A stretch of DNA of 64,000 bases from Pollenia angustigena. Lineage: Eukaryota; Arthropoda; Insecta; Diptera; Polleniidae. The position numbers and the translations under genes are program-made. The stretch is from the NCBI GenBank assembly GCA_930367215.1, contig OV884056.1:54560308-54624307 (forward strand), in the 5' to 3' direction. The notes under the pieces are model-generated. The model worked only from the letters and a program-made list of their open reading frames with translations. It ran no database searches and was not told where the DNA came from. Positions 46,677-57,503 of the stretch are shown here, piece by piece. Numbering within the stretch: the first letter of the stretch is position 1; each line of letters begins with the position of its first letter.

Positions 46677-47482
46677 CAGTGCACTCGGGAAAACGTCAAC
46701 TAATTAAAACCGCGGTTGTTGACGTTTAACAAATTGTTGACGTTTACGAATGTAAAATTTTTAGATAAAAAACATATCGCTAATGTGCTTTTAAACATTT
46801 TTATTGATTATAAACTAAAACCAAACATAAACAAATTCAAAAAGGTAACAAAAAAGTAATTTAACCTGACTAGAACCATAGAAGACAACTATGTAGAAAC
46901 AAAAGAATACATACATTTTAAATGAGATCTTATTTTTAATTTTACATGCACACATATTCATTTAAAAAAATCTGTTATTTTTTCTTTCCAACACGTGAAA
47001 GAGAGTCTTCTCTCTTAAACGTCTTAATACATTTAAGTAATTTGGCCCAACATTCTCGCATTGAGCCCATTCCAAAGCCCTGTTTAATATTTCGACGGGC
47101 CTCACAGGCCTAGGCGTAAATCCACCGCTGCGCACTTGTACCCTTTTCTAATAAGTTTGATAATGTGATACTTATGAGAATAAGAGAGCAACTGAACATA
47201 AATAAAAAGACAATACATACATACATACAGTTGTAACTTCTTATCTACTCTACTTATAAAGGGAATCCCCAATTTCTGAAATTATTTCATAAAATAAATG
47301 TGTGTGTGTACAAATGTGTGTATTTTAACTGCTGCTAAATTCAAAATGTTCTTTAATTCAGAATTGACGTTTTAGAGCTTTTTGGTTGGGTTGACGTTTT
47401 AGAGTAGGCAATGTAAAAATAAAGGGGTTGACGTTTTGGGATGTTGACGTAAACGAGCGTTGACGTTTTCCCGAGTGCACTG
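46677..47482 (-). mobile_element. pogo-like transposon remnant
   Basis: A perfect 24-bp inverted repeat (CAGTGCACTCGGGAAAACGT plus CAAC) is flanked by TA at 46675-46676 and 47483-47484. Additional TTGACGTTT copies lie just inside both ends, three or more on the right. It encloses a transposase C-terminal fragment. Confidence 0.8.
46962..47147 (-). pseudogene. pogo/Tigger-like transposase C-terminal fragment
   Basis: A 61-codon minus-strand frame contains RPVEILNRALEWAQCENV and YLNVLRRLREKTLFHVLER before a stop at 46962. The pattern (hydrophobic-EWA..., then L..LR.LREK.L) resembles the tail of jerky/Tigger-type pogo transposases. The DDE core and DNA-binding domain are gone. The frame is short, but the TIR and TA context supports it. 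Confidence 0.5.
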
Positions 47483-47971
47483 TAAATGAATGAAAATTGT
47501 AACATATTTCCTTGAAATAAAGCTTTATCAGAATGAAAAAAAATTATGACAATAAAATCACTGTAGCTTTTTTAATCATAAACCGAAGTCACACAAAAAT
47601 ACGCTTCCCTTTGAAATCTGAATGTACGTGCTGACAACAACTGATTTTAAAGCTTATTTATCTAATCAGAGCTTAAAACAAACAAAAGCAAAACATGAAT
47701 TACAGTTACCTATTGTATTGAGAAGCTCACTAAACGATCAGAAGGAATGTTGCCAGACATTTTTTTTTTTTATTTTGTCCACCTAGATTTGTGATTTACC
47801 ACAGTGTGCTTAGGTCAGAAAAGTGTTTGTAAATTATTGAAAATCGTGTCACATGTAATCATGTGCTAAAACTGTCTCTTCGAGCGTGTAATAAGGCGCA
47901 TTTTAGATTTAATGAACATGGGTCTAAAAATTTCAAAATAATGCTTAGGAGAAATTTTTTCTTAACTCCCG

Positions 47972-48139
47972 GTCTACAACTGACATGATTTGCTGTTATA
48001 ACATGATGTAAAAGCGCTGTTAAAACATTTGCATTAACAACCGTGTTATAACATGAGAAAACCTCTAACATGATGAGTCTATACTTAACACTTACATAAT
48101 TTTAGTGCTAATGTTAAGCATTTAATGTCAGTTGTAGAC
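47972..48139. repeat. MITE-like inverted repeat
   Basis: GTCTACAACTGACAT at 47972 is perfectly inverted at 48125-48139. Between them are TTATAACATGA motifs. No TSD was resolved. Confidence 0.55.
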
Positions 48140-48299
48140 TGTATGTAAAGTGAGGATGGTAAAATGTTGAAGTTAACTGCGATCTATGTAGACATGACTA
48201 TTAATAAATTTGGACCCCGATATAAAATCATCTTTACAAACAAAAATAACCTTGTAAAACCCTAGACGAAAGCAAACATTTTTCAATTGGATTATTTCT

Positions 48300-48890
48300 T
48301 TAAGTGGTCTGACCATAAAGGTGATCAATGGGTCTTAGACGGGGCATAACCACGGAAAACTGCTGTTTAAACCTACCTTATGGGCAACACTGTATTTGAT
48401 TTTAGGTGACTTACCATAACGACATTACCATTACCATACAAACCAATATAGTTTTGGTTTCTATGGTCATCGTTACGGCTATGGCATTATGCTACAACCT
48501 GAAGAAAAATATTCTCTCTTTAAGTGATTTTAGGAAGGAAGTTTATATGGGACCTGTGGGTAATTTTTGTCAAGACATAGAAGCTATCGTAAGAATTATC
48601 GTTGCCAAATTGTATGTCAATACCAAGATTTATAAAAAAGTTATGGCACTTAAAGCTATTTTCGGGAGTAGTATTAGTGTAGGAACTATGGTCAAATATA
48701 GACCAATTCCAATAAAAGTTGGTAAGATGATTCAGATTGCATTAAAAGAAGTTGGGACCAAATTTTATCTAAATGCCAACAAATTTTTATAGACACAAAG
48801 ACTCTCTCTAATCCGGAAAGAAGCTTGTAGGGGTCTTATGTGAAATTATGGACCGATTTCCACCATTTTTTCATAAATATCAATGGTAAA
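48300..48890. repeat. Dispersed repeats, including the empty site for the 42107 hAT
   Basis: 48340-48490 aligns with the flanks of 42107-43686 (shared ACCTTATGGGCAACA and GGTCATCGTTA). 48530-48890 carries GACCAATTCC/GGACCGATTT-type blocks shared with 26060-26540. The 128-codon frame at 48406-48792 spans both repeats and is judged incidental. Confidence 0.5.
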
Positions 48891-49133
48891 GTGTTGCAGT
48901 AGGTAGAACACAAGGATCTTCTGACGATGGAAAGTGGTGTTTCTTGAAACATGTAAAGGTCAACCCGGGTTCAAATCCCAGCTCAGTCGGGAAAAATTAT
49001 CAATAAATTTAAATAAAAGGTCCAAGTTGTAAAACTCCTTCCCTCAGTGAAAATAATTTAATGAAAATTAAATTTGATGAACTCAAGCCTAATTAGGGAA
49101 TATCAAAAATTGAAAATTAACAGTTCAACTAAA
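48891..49133 (+). mobile_element. tRNA-derived SINE, copy A
   Basis: TGTTGCAGTAG (48892-48902) fits the pol III A box with one mismatch, and GTTCAAATC (48969-48977) is a perfect B box. The 77-bp spacing is longer than in a tRNA. A conserved tail follows (AATTTAATGAAAATTAAATT, GATGAACTCAAGCCTAATTA). The direct repeat CAATGGTAAA precedes it at 48881-48890. Confidence 0.8.
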
Positions 49134-49404
49134 AATCAAAAATTGTTCTTGGAAATGGCTATGGCACAAGCTCTAATGTTTACATTTGTACTTTAATTTG
49201 TACAAATAAGAATGTCGACGAAAGTGGACAAAAAAACATAATAAACAAATGTATTCAGGTTTTCAAGACAAAGTCTTGACAGAAAGAATACGAAAAAACG
49301 AAGGAAAAAGGAGGCAACATGTAATTTGAAATTTAGGTGATAATAACAGCAAATTTCGAACCACCAGTACTACTGGTAAGGATTGATGTTTGACTGTTGG
49401 CTAA

Positions 49405-49561
49405 CGGGCACCGCAGTGGTGCAGTGGGTAGATCACTAGGATCTTCTGACGATGGAAAGTGGTGTTTCTTGAAACATGTAAAGATCAACCCGAGTTCAAA
49501 TCCCAGCTCAACCGGGAAAAATTATCAATAAATTTTAATAAAAGTTCCAAGTTGTAAAATT
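49405..49561 (+). mobile_element. tRNA-derived SINE, copy B (tail truncated)
   Basis: The A box TGGTGCAGTGG (49417-49427) matches the consensus fully, and the B box GTTCAAATC is at 49494-49502, again 77 bp apart. It is nearly identical to copy A between the boxes. The tail stops early at 49561, where CAATGGTAAA (49562-49571) repeats the sequence that precedes copy A. Confidence 0.82.
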
Positions 49562-49571
49562 CAATGGTAAA

Positions 49572-50483
49572 TATATGACTGAAAAGAAAATTTATTAAAA
49601 AAAAATCCAGCAACAACTCCTACTCGCTTTACTATTCATTCATTTACAATCAATACATTTGAAAAATTACAATTATTTTGCAATCATAAAAAAATGATTA
49701 TTGAAATTTGAAAAAGAAATTGAAAATTTATTTCTCATAAATGGCAAATATTGACTCTAAAACACGTACAAACATACATGTGTATGTATGTGTTGCAGGC
49801 TGGCTATTATATTTTTTATAAAAAAAAAAAAGTTTGACGAAAAGAAAGTCATAAATTTTTTCCAGCAAATAATCTCTATAATAATGACCACATTAAAGGC
49901 AATTATGTATGTGGTTTTCATAAACAAAAACAAAAAAATAAAGCAAAATAACAAAAATTTTAAATTAGTGATTAAGAGTTTAGCAAATTGAAAATTTATT
50001 TACTTACAAATGCACTAGACCATGAGTAATAATAACACGGTAAAAGAAGTTGAAGAAATATCACAAGATAATTTGTCAAGAAAGCAAAAGAAAATTAATA
50101 AAAACCAAATAATTACCAAAAAAAAAAGGCCTTTGTCTAAAACAATTTTCGACCATAATATTTATTAATTTGTGATAAACTCATGTTATGTAAACTTCCG
50201 GCTAAGAAAAAATACTGATCAGGCAAACCTAAACTATTAAAAAAGTCATTATTATTTCCTTCTCGATTTTGCTACTGAAATTGAAATGTATTTTTAATTG
50301 TGATAAAAGACTAAACAATTTTTGGATTAATGTTTGTAATGTTTTTTTTTTTATTTTTTTATTTTAATATTGTTTTAGTTTGAGTTGCAACATTTCAAAA
50401 TGTACAAGTCATTAGAACTGGTGCATTATGATAAAAAACATTTCAAGTTATATTAAAACGAATGTAATTTTGTAATTAATATC
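49572..50483. other. Unassigned AT-rich stretch
   Basis: A-runs and short frames only; no paired ends. Confidence 0.4.
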
Positions 50484-51132
50484 GGGTGATTTTTTAGCTA
50501 TTATCTTTTTGGCAACACTGGTTTAAACAGCTGACGCACGTTTCGTGTTTTGTTTCACTGTCAAACATCTTCAGTTTGGTCTATAATTTAACCATGAATC
50601 GTCTTACAAACGACGCTTGCAAATTATTGAATTTTATTATCGAAATACGTGCTCTGTTAAGAAAATTCATCGCGCGCTTCTTGTGTTCAGCGACGAAGCT
50701 CATTTTTGGCTCAACGGGTACGTTAATACGCAGAATTGACGATTTTGGAGTGAAGATCAGCAAGAAGGATTGCAAGAGCTACCAATGCATCCAGAAAAAG
50801 TCACAGTTTGGTGCGGTTTATGGGCTGGTGGCATCATTAGACCGTCTTCTTCAAAGATGATGCGAATCGTAACTGTGAATGGTGAGCGCTACCGTGAGAT
50901 GATATCCAACTTTTTTTGCCCAAAATGCTAGAGCTTGACTTGCATGACATGTGGTTTCAACAAGACGGTGCCACATGCCACACAGCACGCTTAACAATGG
51001 ACTTATTGAGAGGCGAGTTCGGTGAACATTTTATTTCACGTTCGGGACCGGTCAACTGGCCTCCTAGATCGTGCGATTTAACGCCTTTAGATTTTTTTTT
51101 TAGGGGCTATGTTAAAGCTCATGTCTATACAC

Positions 51133-53497
51133 TAGGGTATTCATTTAATCGGGCTTTTTCTTTAATCGGTTAATCGCTCGATTAGTTAACCGAGGTTTTG
51201 GTTTAATCGGTTTCTAATCGGTTAATTTTGTAATTGATCGGTTAACCGATTAATAAAGTTTTGTTATAAATTAAGTAATATCAATATATAAAAATGCAAA
51301 AATGATTTATAATTTTGTATTTATTTTTTGGAAAAAAAAAAACAATGGCATAACAAAAAAACAATTCTTGAACAAAATTTGTATGTAAAAAGTAGATAAC
51401 TCCATGCCTTTTTTGACAAAACTAGGTAACTCCATAGTGTCTTAAAAAACAGAAGCATTTAAAACGGCGTTGTTTCGAAAACTAAGACAGAAAGAGCGAA
51501 ATATAAAAAAAATCCGGTCTCAAGCTCTTTGGGTCAAAATGTTAAACCTAAACATTGCAACTACCGAGAATTCAGGGAATATTATATGCGTTCTTTTCAT
51601 GAAAGTTTGTTCGAATGTTAAGGGGGTAAAAAGAGTAAAAACGGATAAATTCGGTTATATTATATATCCATAACTAAAAGAGATACAAAAAAATGTAAAC
51701 CTATCGTTGCTCTTTAGAAAAATAAGCCGTCAGGTGTCTGGTACTTTTTAGAATTTTGGCCTTTTTAGGGAGTAAACGGGTGAAACCTGTAATTTGGGAA
51801 ATTTTTTGTCACCCCATCTATCTTTTAAATCAATAAACATATAAATAAAGTAAATATCACATTCGAAACTAATCTAAAAAATCCAAGTACGAATTCGGTA
51901 CTTTTTCGAAATTCGAACGTTAATTGTCTGGATCCCACTGCAATATTGCAATTTCTAATACTTTAATGGGGAGAAAAAAGTACCAAAAATGGGGAACACG
52001 GGAAACTTAATTCCTTTCTTTAGATTTTTGTTTTACAATGGTACTTTCTTTAATTAAAGTTAATATTTTACCTATAAACATAAGCGTCCTGAGTGGAAAA
52101 GAATTTTTTGGTACTATTTTGTTATTTAACTTGTATTTTTTTGGAATTTCAGTTAGTATTGGACCTAAGGTCCTCAGACATGCAAGGTCCTCAGTGAATG
52201 AGAGTCTGTATGAGGTGTCTTTTTGGTACTTTTTGTTCGTTAACTGGTAATTTTTTTCAATTGTCATTAATATTGCACCTATAAAAATAATTAAACATGG
52301 AATGTCATGAACGGATGAGAATTACGTTTTGGTACTTTTTTGTTTTTCAACTGGTTGTTTTTTTTTTTATCTAGAAACATAAACTTTGGAATATAAGTAC
52401 ATATGTTCACGAATGAAAGGGAGATCTCGAAAGCAATCCTTAACCTAGCATTTACACTTGCCACTGCCAGTTCGAAAAACTCAATACACTCACACTTTTT
52501 TACTAATACACTCACATTTTTCGCAATGGCAGCTCCAGTGGCAGCAAAAATTGCATGCGAGTGGAAATTTGGCACTTGCATGCCACTAAATGTCAAAACG
52601 ATAAGCAATGTTACCCTGTTAAAATTTTAATTCACATTTACTGGATTGTTGTCAAATTGTTATTGAAGTTTAAACTTAACAAAGAATTATTATGATTAAT
52701 TTTTTAAAAGCAAGTTTGTTAATAACAGAGCATAAATATCGTTAAAATAATGTAAATATAAATAAATGAAAAAATTTTCCCAAAAATTTGCAATGATGAT
52801 TAACTCGGTAACTCTTTTTTGTTTTCTGGTACTTTTTTTTAATTTGAGAAGTAAACAAAATTGCTCAAGTTGACGCTTCTACGACATTTTGAAAATAAAC
52901 TCGCAGTGGCATGTGTAATCACAAAAGTTAATGGCATGAGATTCGACTATTTCGAACAAATTTTCTTTGATAATATGTATACAACAGTGACATGCCATTA
53001 CTTGCATGTGTAAAGGCAGGGTAATGCAGCTTATCTTATTTCTCAATTCTTTTCCAGTATTTCTCTAAACATTTAAAATCCTTCATTATGACATAATTAG
53101 AATTAAGTTTAATTTTTAAAATTTTAAACACTTCTAATTGCTTCGGTTAATTAATTAACCAAATTCTGTTAAAAGATTGTTTGTGTTACAATGGAGAGTT
53201 TTTTTTATTGTCAGTTCATCATCTGACTCATCCTGGCAAAGCTCAGCACCGAACATATTCTTATCTCGTACTGTATTTAAAGAATGCATTGCAAGAAGGA
53301 AAAAATATTTTACTATACAAATACATTTTTGTAAAACACAAAAATATATGCTAAAATACTAAAAAAAAATTTAAAATTTTGTTACTTCGGTTAATCGGTT
53401 AATCGATTGAAATTAACCGCTTTAATCGTTAATCGAAAAAGGCCAATTTTAAATTAACCGATCAGTTAATCGGGTAGTAATTAAAATGAATACCCTA
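51133..53497. mobile_element. hAT-type element inserted in the mariner
   Basis: Starts TAGGGTATTCATTTAATCGG and ends AAAATGAATACCCTA, with the identical 8-bp TSD CTATACAC (51125-51132, 53498-53505). Subterminal AATCGGTTAA motifs are repeated at both ends. The interior has AAAAGTACC/GGTACTTTTT motifs and no transposase. A fragment of similar sequence lies at 38640-38990. It carries the MITE at 52444-53021. Confidence 0.93.
52444..53021. mobile_element. TAA-flanked Harbinger-type MITE, copy 2
   Basis: CCTAGCATTTACACTTGCC and GCATGTGTAAAGGCAGG are flanked by TAA (52441-52443, 53022-53024). It is colinear with 4067-4585, including TTCGCAATGGCAGCTCCAGT. It retains about 60 bp (near 52546-52610) absent from copy 1. 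Confidence 0.82.
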
Positions 53498-53946
53498 CTA
53501 TACACACATTGACGCATTGGAAGACAACATTGAAGCATTTATTCATGAGATACCGGCCGAAATGTTGGAAAGAGTATGCCAAAATTGGTCTAAGCAGATG
53601 GACCATTTGAGGCGCAATCACGGCCAACATTTGCATGAAATAATCTTCAAACATTAAATTATATGGACCGTACTATCGGTTCAAATTTTTTACTTAAACT
53701 TTCCTATAGCTCTTAAAAATCACCCAGTGATCGTTTTTAAATTCAGTTTTGTTTAAAAAAATTTTTTTAGTACATTAATATGTATGTCAGCTTGAGGCAC
53801 ACAAAATGTAAACAAATATTAAATAATAGTCCAGCAATATTTAGGCATTTTATTAAAGAGCTTTAAATAACACTCTTTGGACAAGTTTGAATTTAGTGTT
53901 AACGAAAGTATTGAAATAAAATTGAAAGTAAATAATTAAATTGTAC

Positions 53947-54570
53947 CCATGTTCTGTAACTTCGGTGAGAGTTGCGAAACAAAATATTCCATCGTTTCTT
54001 CAAATCTGAGAAAAAAGTGTTTTTGCAAATCATGTCGAAAACTAGTTAAAAGAAATAACGTCGTTAAGTTTTAATTGTCAAAATATTCCACTCGAAGTCG
54101 ATGTGAAATTGCTGACGTTGAGAACGCTAGTTACACAGATCGTTGACGGCGATCAAAATTTCTAAAATATAAAAATGTTCAACGACGGCGGCGAAAATAC
54201 AACCGCCGGCTATAGCAAAATATGAAAAGTGCGACTTTAATGTTTGTTGAAGCTTTGAAAACATTCGTATAAAAAAGTTAAAAGCAAAATAATTAAACAA
54301 TGAAAAAATCTGCAAAGAACAAAATACTGACCTCTTCCATGTTATTATTCATTGCATTTTTAATTTTTTCACCCCGTTTTATTCGTGAGTTTATTTGACA
54401 GCTCAAAGCGGGAACTTTCCCACAGACACACTTTTTCTGTAAATTACTCGCATCTAAGTTAGCTGTTATTTGAGAAAACTAGTTTTTTTTTGTTTCAATT
54501 TATATCATTTTTGTTTCATTTTTGAAATTTCAATCGCAAAGATTCTCGACGAGGGTGTTACAGAACATGA
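53947..54570. mobile_element. Inverted-repeat element with CATGTTCTGTAAC ends
   Basis: CATGTTCTGTAAC at the left and GTTACAGAACATG at the right are a perfect 13-bp inverted pair, with GTAC outside both (53943-53946, 54571-54574). A partial copy is at 37787-37987. The frame at 54127-54315 is unrecognised. Confidence 0.65.
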
Positions 54571-54574
54571 GTAC

Positions 54575-55009
54575 TAGGGCTTTAACCAAATTATTGGCAT
54601 AGTACGACGGAGTGGCCAAGAATATCTTAGTAATGAAAACACCTGTCTCCCGTCGTTTTGCGAAAAAAAAATCCTTACGCAGGGAAGCAAATTTCTAAAA
54701 CCGTCCAAGAAATTTTGGACCGCGATGATTTGTAAACCGTAGGAAAATGTTTAAATCTAGAGCAGTGGATAAATTCCAAAATAGTATTTAAGTGATACGT
54801 ATAGGAATATATACAAATAACACGTGTATATTTTTTAAAATTTCCGCGAGATAAAAGTGCCGTTGTTGATATTCGGAAAAAGTGTGAAAAAGTTATAGCC
54901 CTAATGAGCGCTGATCAAAAGTCAGTATTATTAAAAAAAATATGCTTAAATATGATTTCCTCTATGTTTTTTGAAACCGGTAACTATTTTTAAACAGTTT
55001 TTAAGTTAA
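54575..55009. other. Unassigned stretch
   Basis: A plus-strand segment near 54690-54730 reads like a decayed coding fragment (KTVQEILDRDD, then a stop) but cannot be assigned. Confidence 0.35.
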
Positions 55010-55490
55010 TTCATTTTTTAAAATTGTAAAATGTTCGCCACCACACCTCCAAGCATACCCATACACAAGTCAAATGTATGACCGACCCCACTTAATCTTG
55101 TATCCCCAACATTTATTTCTAACCTACCCGCTGCCTCCATTCATTAAGGGGGTTTTTTTTATAAAAAATTTTCAATACAGTCTAAAAAAATATTGTGAAA
55201 AAGTCCCATAACTGCCTAGGAATTTACCCCCTAGGGGTATAAAATGTATGACCGACTTCCATTAGATTTTGTCCTCAACATTTTCTCAAAACCTTCTTGC
55301 TCCTTATCACCACCCCTAAGTGGCTTCCTTATAAATATGGGGGGTTAATGAAATTCTTAAGTTTTCCCCTGTAGCGCCAAGGATGCACCTAGACGGGTCA
55401 AATGAATGAGCGACCCTGCTTTTTTTCATTCCCAACATTTGTATCTTACATACTTATCTGCTATATCCACACGTTTATACAGTTTTTTAT
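55010..55490 (+). repeat. Diverged tandem repeat, three units of about 160-175 bp
   Basis: Units are recognised by AAATGTATGACCGAC-type blocks near 55073 and 55246 and AAATGAATGAGCGAC near 55402, each followed by CAACATTT and a C-rich stretch. A single related unit is at about 16555-16700. Confidence 0.6.
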
Positions 55491-55959
55491 GAAATCGCAA
55501 AGCTAAAGTTGGTTAATAATTGACACATTTATGTAATTGTAAGTTTTATAAAGCGTAAAATACATGTTTTTATATACATATATCAAATTAATTTATTAAT
55601 ATCATAGGATGAAGTTTCATGTTATGGTAACCATTATAATCTTCTCTTCGGAAGTTTCATCGATCTCATCATCGGAATACTTAAGCCCGTATTCCTCTTT
55701 TTCTTCTAAAAAAAAAATTATGAACTGCATTAGCAATTTTTCACCTAATGTCACAAGATGTTCGGATCAAAAAATGCAAGAGCTACAGCTTAACCACTGA
55801 GATACCAGAGATGTTCACAGAATTTCTTTTTAGTATCTGATTAATTGAAGCATTATTTTATAAAAAAGGTGAATATCGTGTTCACACCGGTATATTAATT
55901 AGTGGTTGTATAGCAGAATATCGAAGTTAAATGTATTTCAAAATAATGCCAGAAAACTG
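55491..55959. other. Unassigned stretch
   Basis: Contains a 63-codon plus-strand frame at 55609-55800, Ser-rich and unrecognised. No paired ends were found. Confidence 0.35.
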
Positions 55960-55963
55960 TTAA

Positions 55964-56300
55964 ACGGGAGTTCCACGCCACGCGTTGTATGCATTAACTG
56001 TATGTGGCGCAGCAAATCGCGTAGAATGCGTACACCTAAAATACACATAAAGTAGGTTTATTTTTGCATCCATCGCATGTGCAGTTCAGCTGTTTTAATA
56101 GCCAAGGATGCCATTTTATATTATTTATTTTTAATGTTACCGATAAAGTTGCTCTTGTTGCTAAATTTTTTTTAATTAATAAACTTATTTACATAACAGT
56201 TGATAAAAACAAAAAACTAGGTACATAAAATGAGTTGATGTAACTTAAACAGAAGTATCTAACCCAACAATGCATTTAACGCGTGGTGTGGGCCTCCAGT
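55964..56300. mobile_element. TTAA-flanked piggyBac-type MITE
   Basis: The ends pair at 19 of 23 positions (left ACGGGAGTTCCACGCCACGC), with TTAA at 55960-55963 and 56301-56304. The ends are GC-rich relative to the interior. Confidence 0.75.
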
Positions 56301-56309
56301 TTAATGGCC

Positions 56310-56440
56310 TGTTCGTCAATTATGAAAGAAGACTTCGTTCGCTTAACTTACAATTAAAACAAAAACAAATTATTAAATATTGTTTTTGTTTTACATGTTA
56401 GTTAAGCGAACGAAATCTTAGTTCGAAATTGACGATCTGG
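56310..56440. repeat. Hairpin MITE, about 130 bp
   Basis: Outer GTTCGTCAAT/ATTGACGATC and inner TTCGTTCGCTTAACT/AGTTAAGCGAACGAA pair around a CAAAAACAAATT centre, so most of the element is one hairpin. It lies only 9 bp from the preceding TTAA element and 11 bp from the next MITE. Confidence 0.6.
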
Positions 56441-56451
56441 ACATAAGCCTG

Positions 56452-56642
56452 GGGTCTAATCACCGCACACGGTATCGAGCACAATTGATCGAAATTATTT
56501 ATTATAGTATCATGAAACTCGATATCGAGTAACTCGACATTACAATTATCAAGTTTTCATTCGATACCTCAGTGTCTATCGTATGCTAAAAAAATTCGAT
56601 AGTATATTCGATACGATAGTATCGAATGCGGTGATTAGACCC
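56452..56642. mobile_element. MITE with GGGTCTAATC ends, copy B
   Basis: GGGTCTAATCACCGCA at the left and TGCGGTGATTAGACCC at the right pair exactly over 16 bp. Flanks CTG and TTG are a possible decayed 3-bp TSD. Relative to copy A (19458-19685) it is inverted in internal order (ATACGATAGTATCGAATG at the opposite end). Confidence 0.75.
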
Positions 56643-56645
56643 TTG

Positions 56646-57495
56646 ATTAAAGTAATTACTCAGTTGAGTTGCAATTTAAACTTTACTTTACAACTGCTGA
56701 TGAGTTGTTAATGCTTGATGTATTTGTTGGCCGCACGAACAGAGGATTGTTAACAGTAACTTCCCGTCTATACCAGAGATAATTATTGCGACATATATTG
56801 CAGTAAATGTCAAAATTATGTTTTCTTCAATGTAGACAGCAATTTTTTGTACATATGTATGTATTGCCAACAATTTATGTTGCAATAATTGTTAGTCCAT
56901 TTTCGTTGACAATTATTGCTTACATAAAACGTCAATTGAGAAAAAAAAGCTAAAAAATAAAAAAATAAAAGCAAATTGTGTGAGAAAGAAATTATATTTG
57001 TGAAATGGTAGAAAATTATAATTGTAGTAAAAGAATTAAATTAAAGAATTTAATAAACAGTAAAATAAAATTACAACAATTATTTTTATTAATATAATTT
57101 TTTTCTTATTCGACCTTTATTATTTAAATTTATATAAATTTGTTTTAGTTTGAGTTCTTTTTTATATAAAAATATTAATTTCATTAATTATTTTTTTTTT
57201 TTTTTTTTTGTTAAAGTAAAATCAATATTTTTATATAAAAAAGGCCTCAAGCTTAAACAAATTAATATACATTTCAATAATAAAGTCGAATAAGAAAGAA
57301 TTTATATCAATAAAAATAATTTTTGCGAGATAGCGCCAGTTTTTACACTGTACCTTCTTCCTTGATTTCTTTAAAATTATTAGTTAACATAAATACGTTT
57401 TCCCATGCCTTTAACATAAGCCGAGCAATAAGAAATATTGCTTTGTTATTCTGCCGACGTTATTGCCAACTGGCTGAGATATTTATCTTTAGTGT
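56646..57495. other. Unassigned AT-rich stretch
   Basis: Only short frames and a T-run near 57190. A self-complementary pair AATATTTTTATATAAAA-like occurs at about 57165 and 57225. Confidence 0.4.
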
Positions 57496-57503
57496 AGGCC
57501 TAG

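Larger units (their letters stand above)
50594..53657 (+). pseudogene. DD41D mariner transposase, deleted, frameshifted and interrupted
   Basis: It starts MNRLT and shifts frame into RLQIIEFYYRNTCSVKKIHR (start of the N-terminal helix-turn-helix). It then jumps directly to VFSDEAHFW (first catalytic Asp), so about 100 residues of DNA-binding region and linker are deleted. An in-frame TGA lies at 50737-50739, and a base is lost in the T-run at 50911-50917. The second Asp is in QQDGATCHTA and the third in DLTPLDFF, 41 residues later, hence DD41D. At 51132 the frame is broken by the hAT and resumes at 53506 with HIDALEDNIEAF to a TAA at 53655-53657. Apart from these lesions the sequence is well preserved, suggesting modest age. 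Confidence 0.88.
50484..53725 (+). mobile_element. DD41D-type mariner element, split by a hAT
   Basis: GGGTGATTTTTTAGCT at the left and AGCTCTTAAAAATCACCC at the right are the inverted ends. The TSD was not resolved. It contains a transposase on the plus strand interrupted at 51133-53497. Without that insertion and its TSD copy, the element is about 870 bp, shortened by an internal deletion in the transposase. Confidence 0.8.

Noticed and set aside
48406..48792. 128-codon plus-strand open frame
   Set aside because: It spans two unrelated dispersed repeats that occur elsewhere in the window without the frame being kept.
49494..49510. B-box sequence suggesting a tRNA gene
   Set aside because: The A-to-B box distance is 77 bp, the sequence does not fold as a tRNA by eye, and two related copies share a non-tRNA tail, so it is a SINE.
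54690..54760. Short KTVQEILDRDD-like reading resembling part of a transposase
   Set aside because: Too short, with stops on both sides and no second motif.
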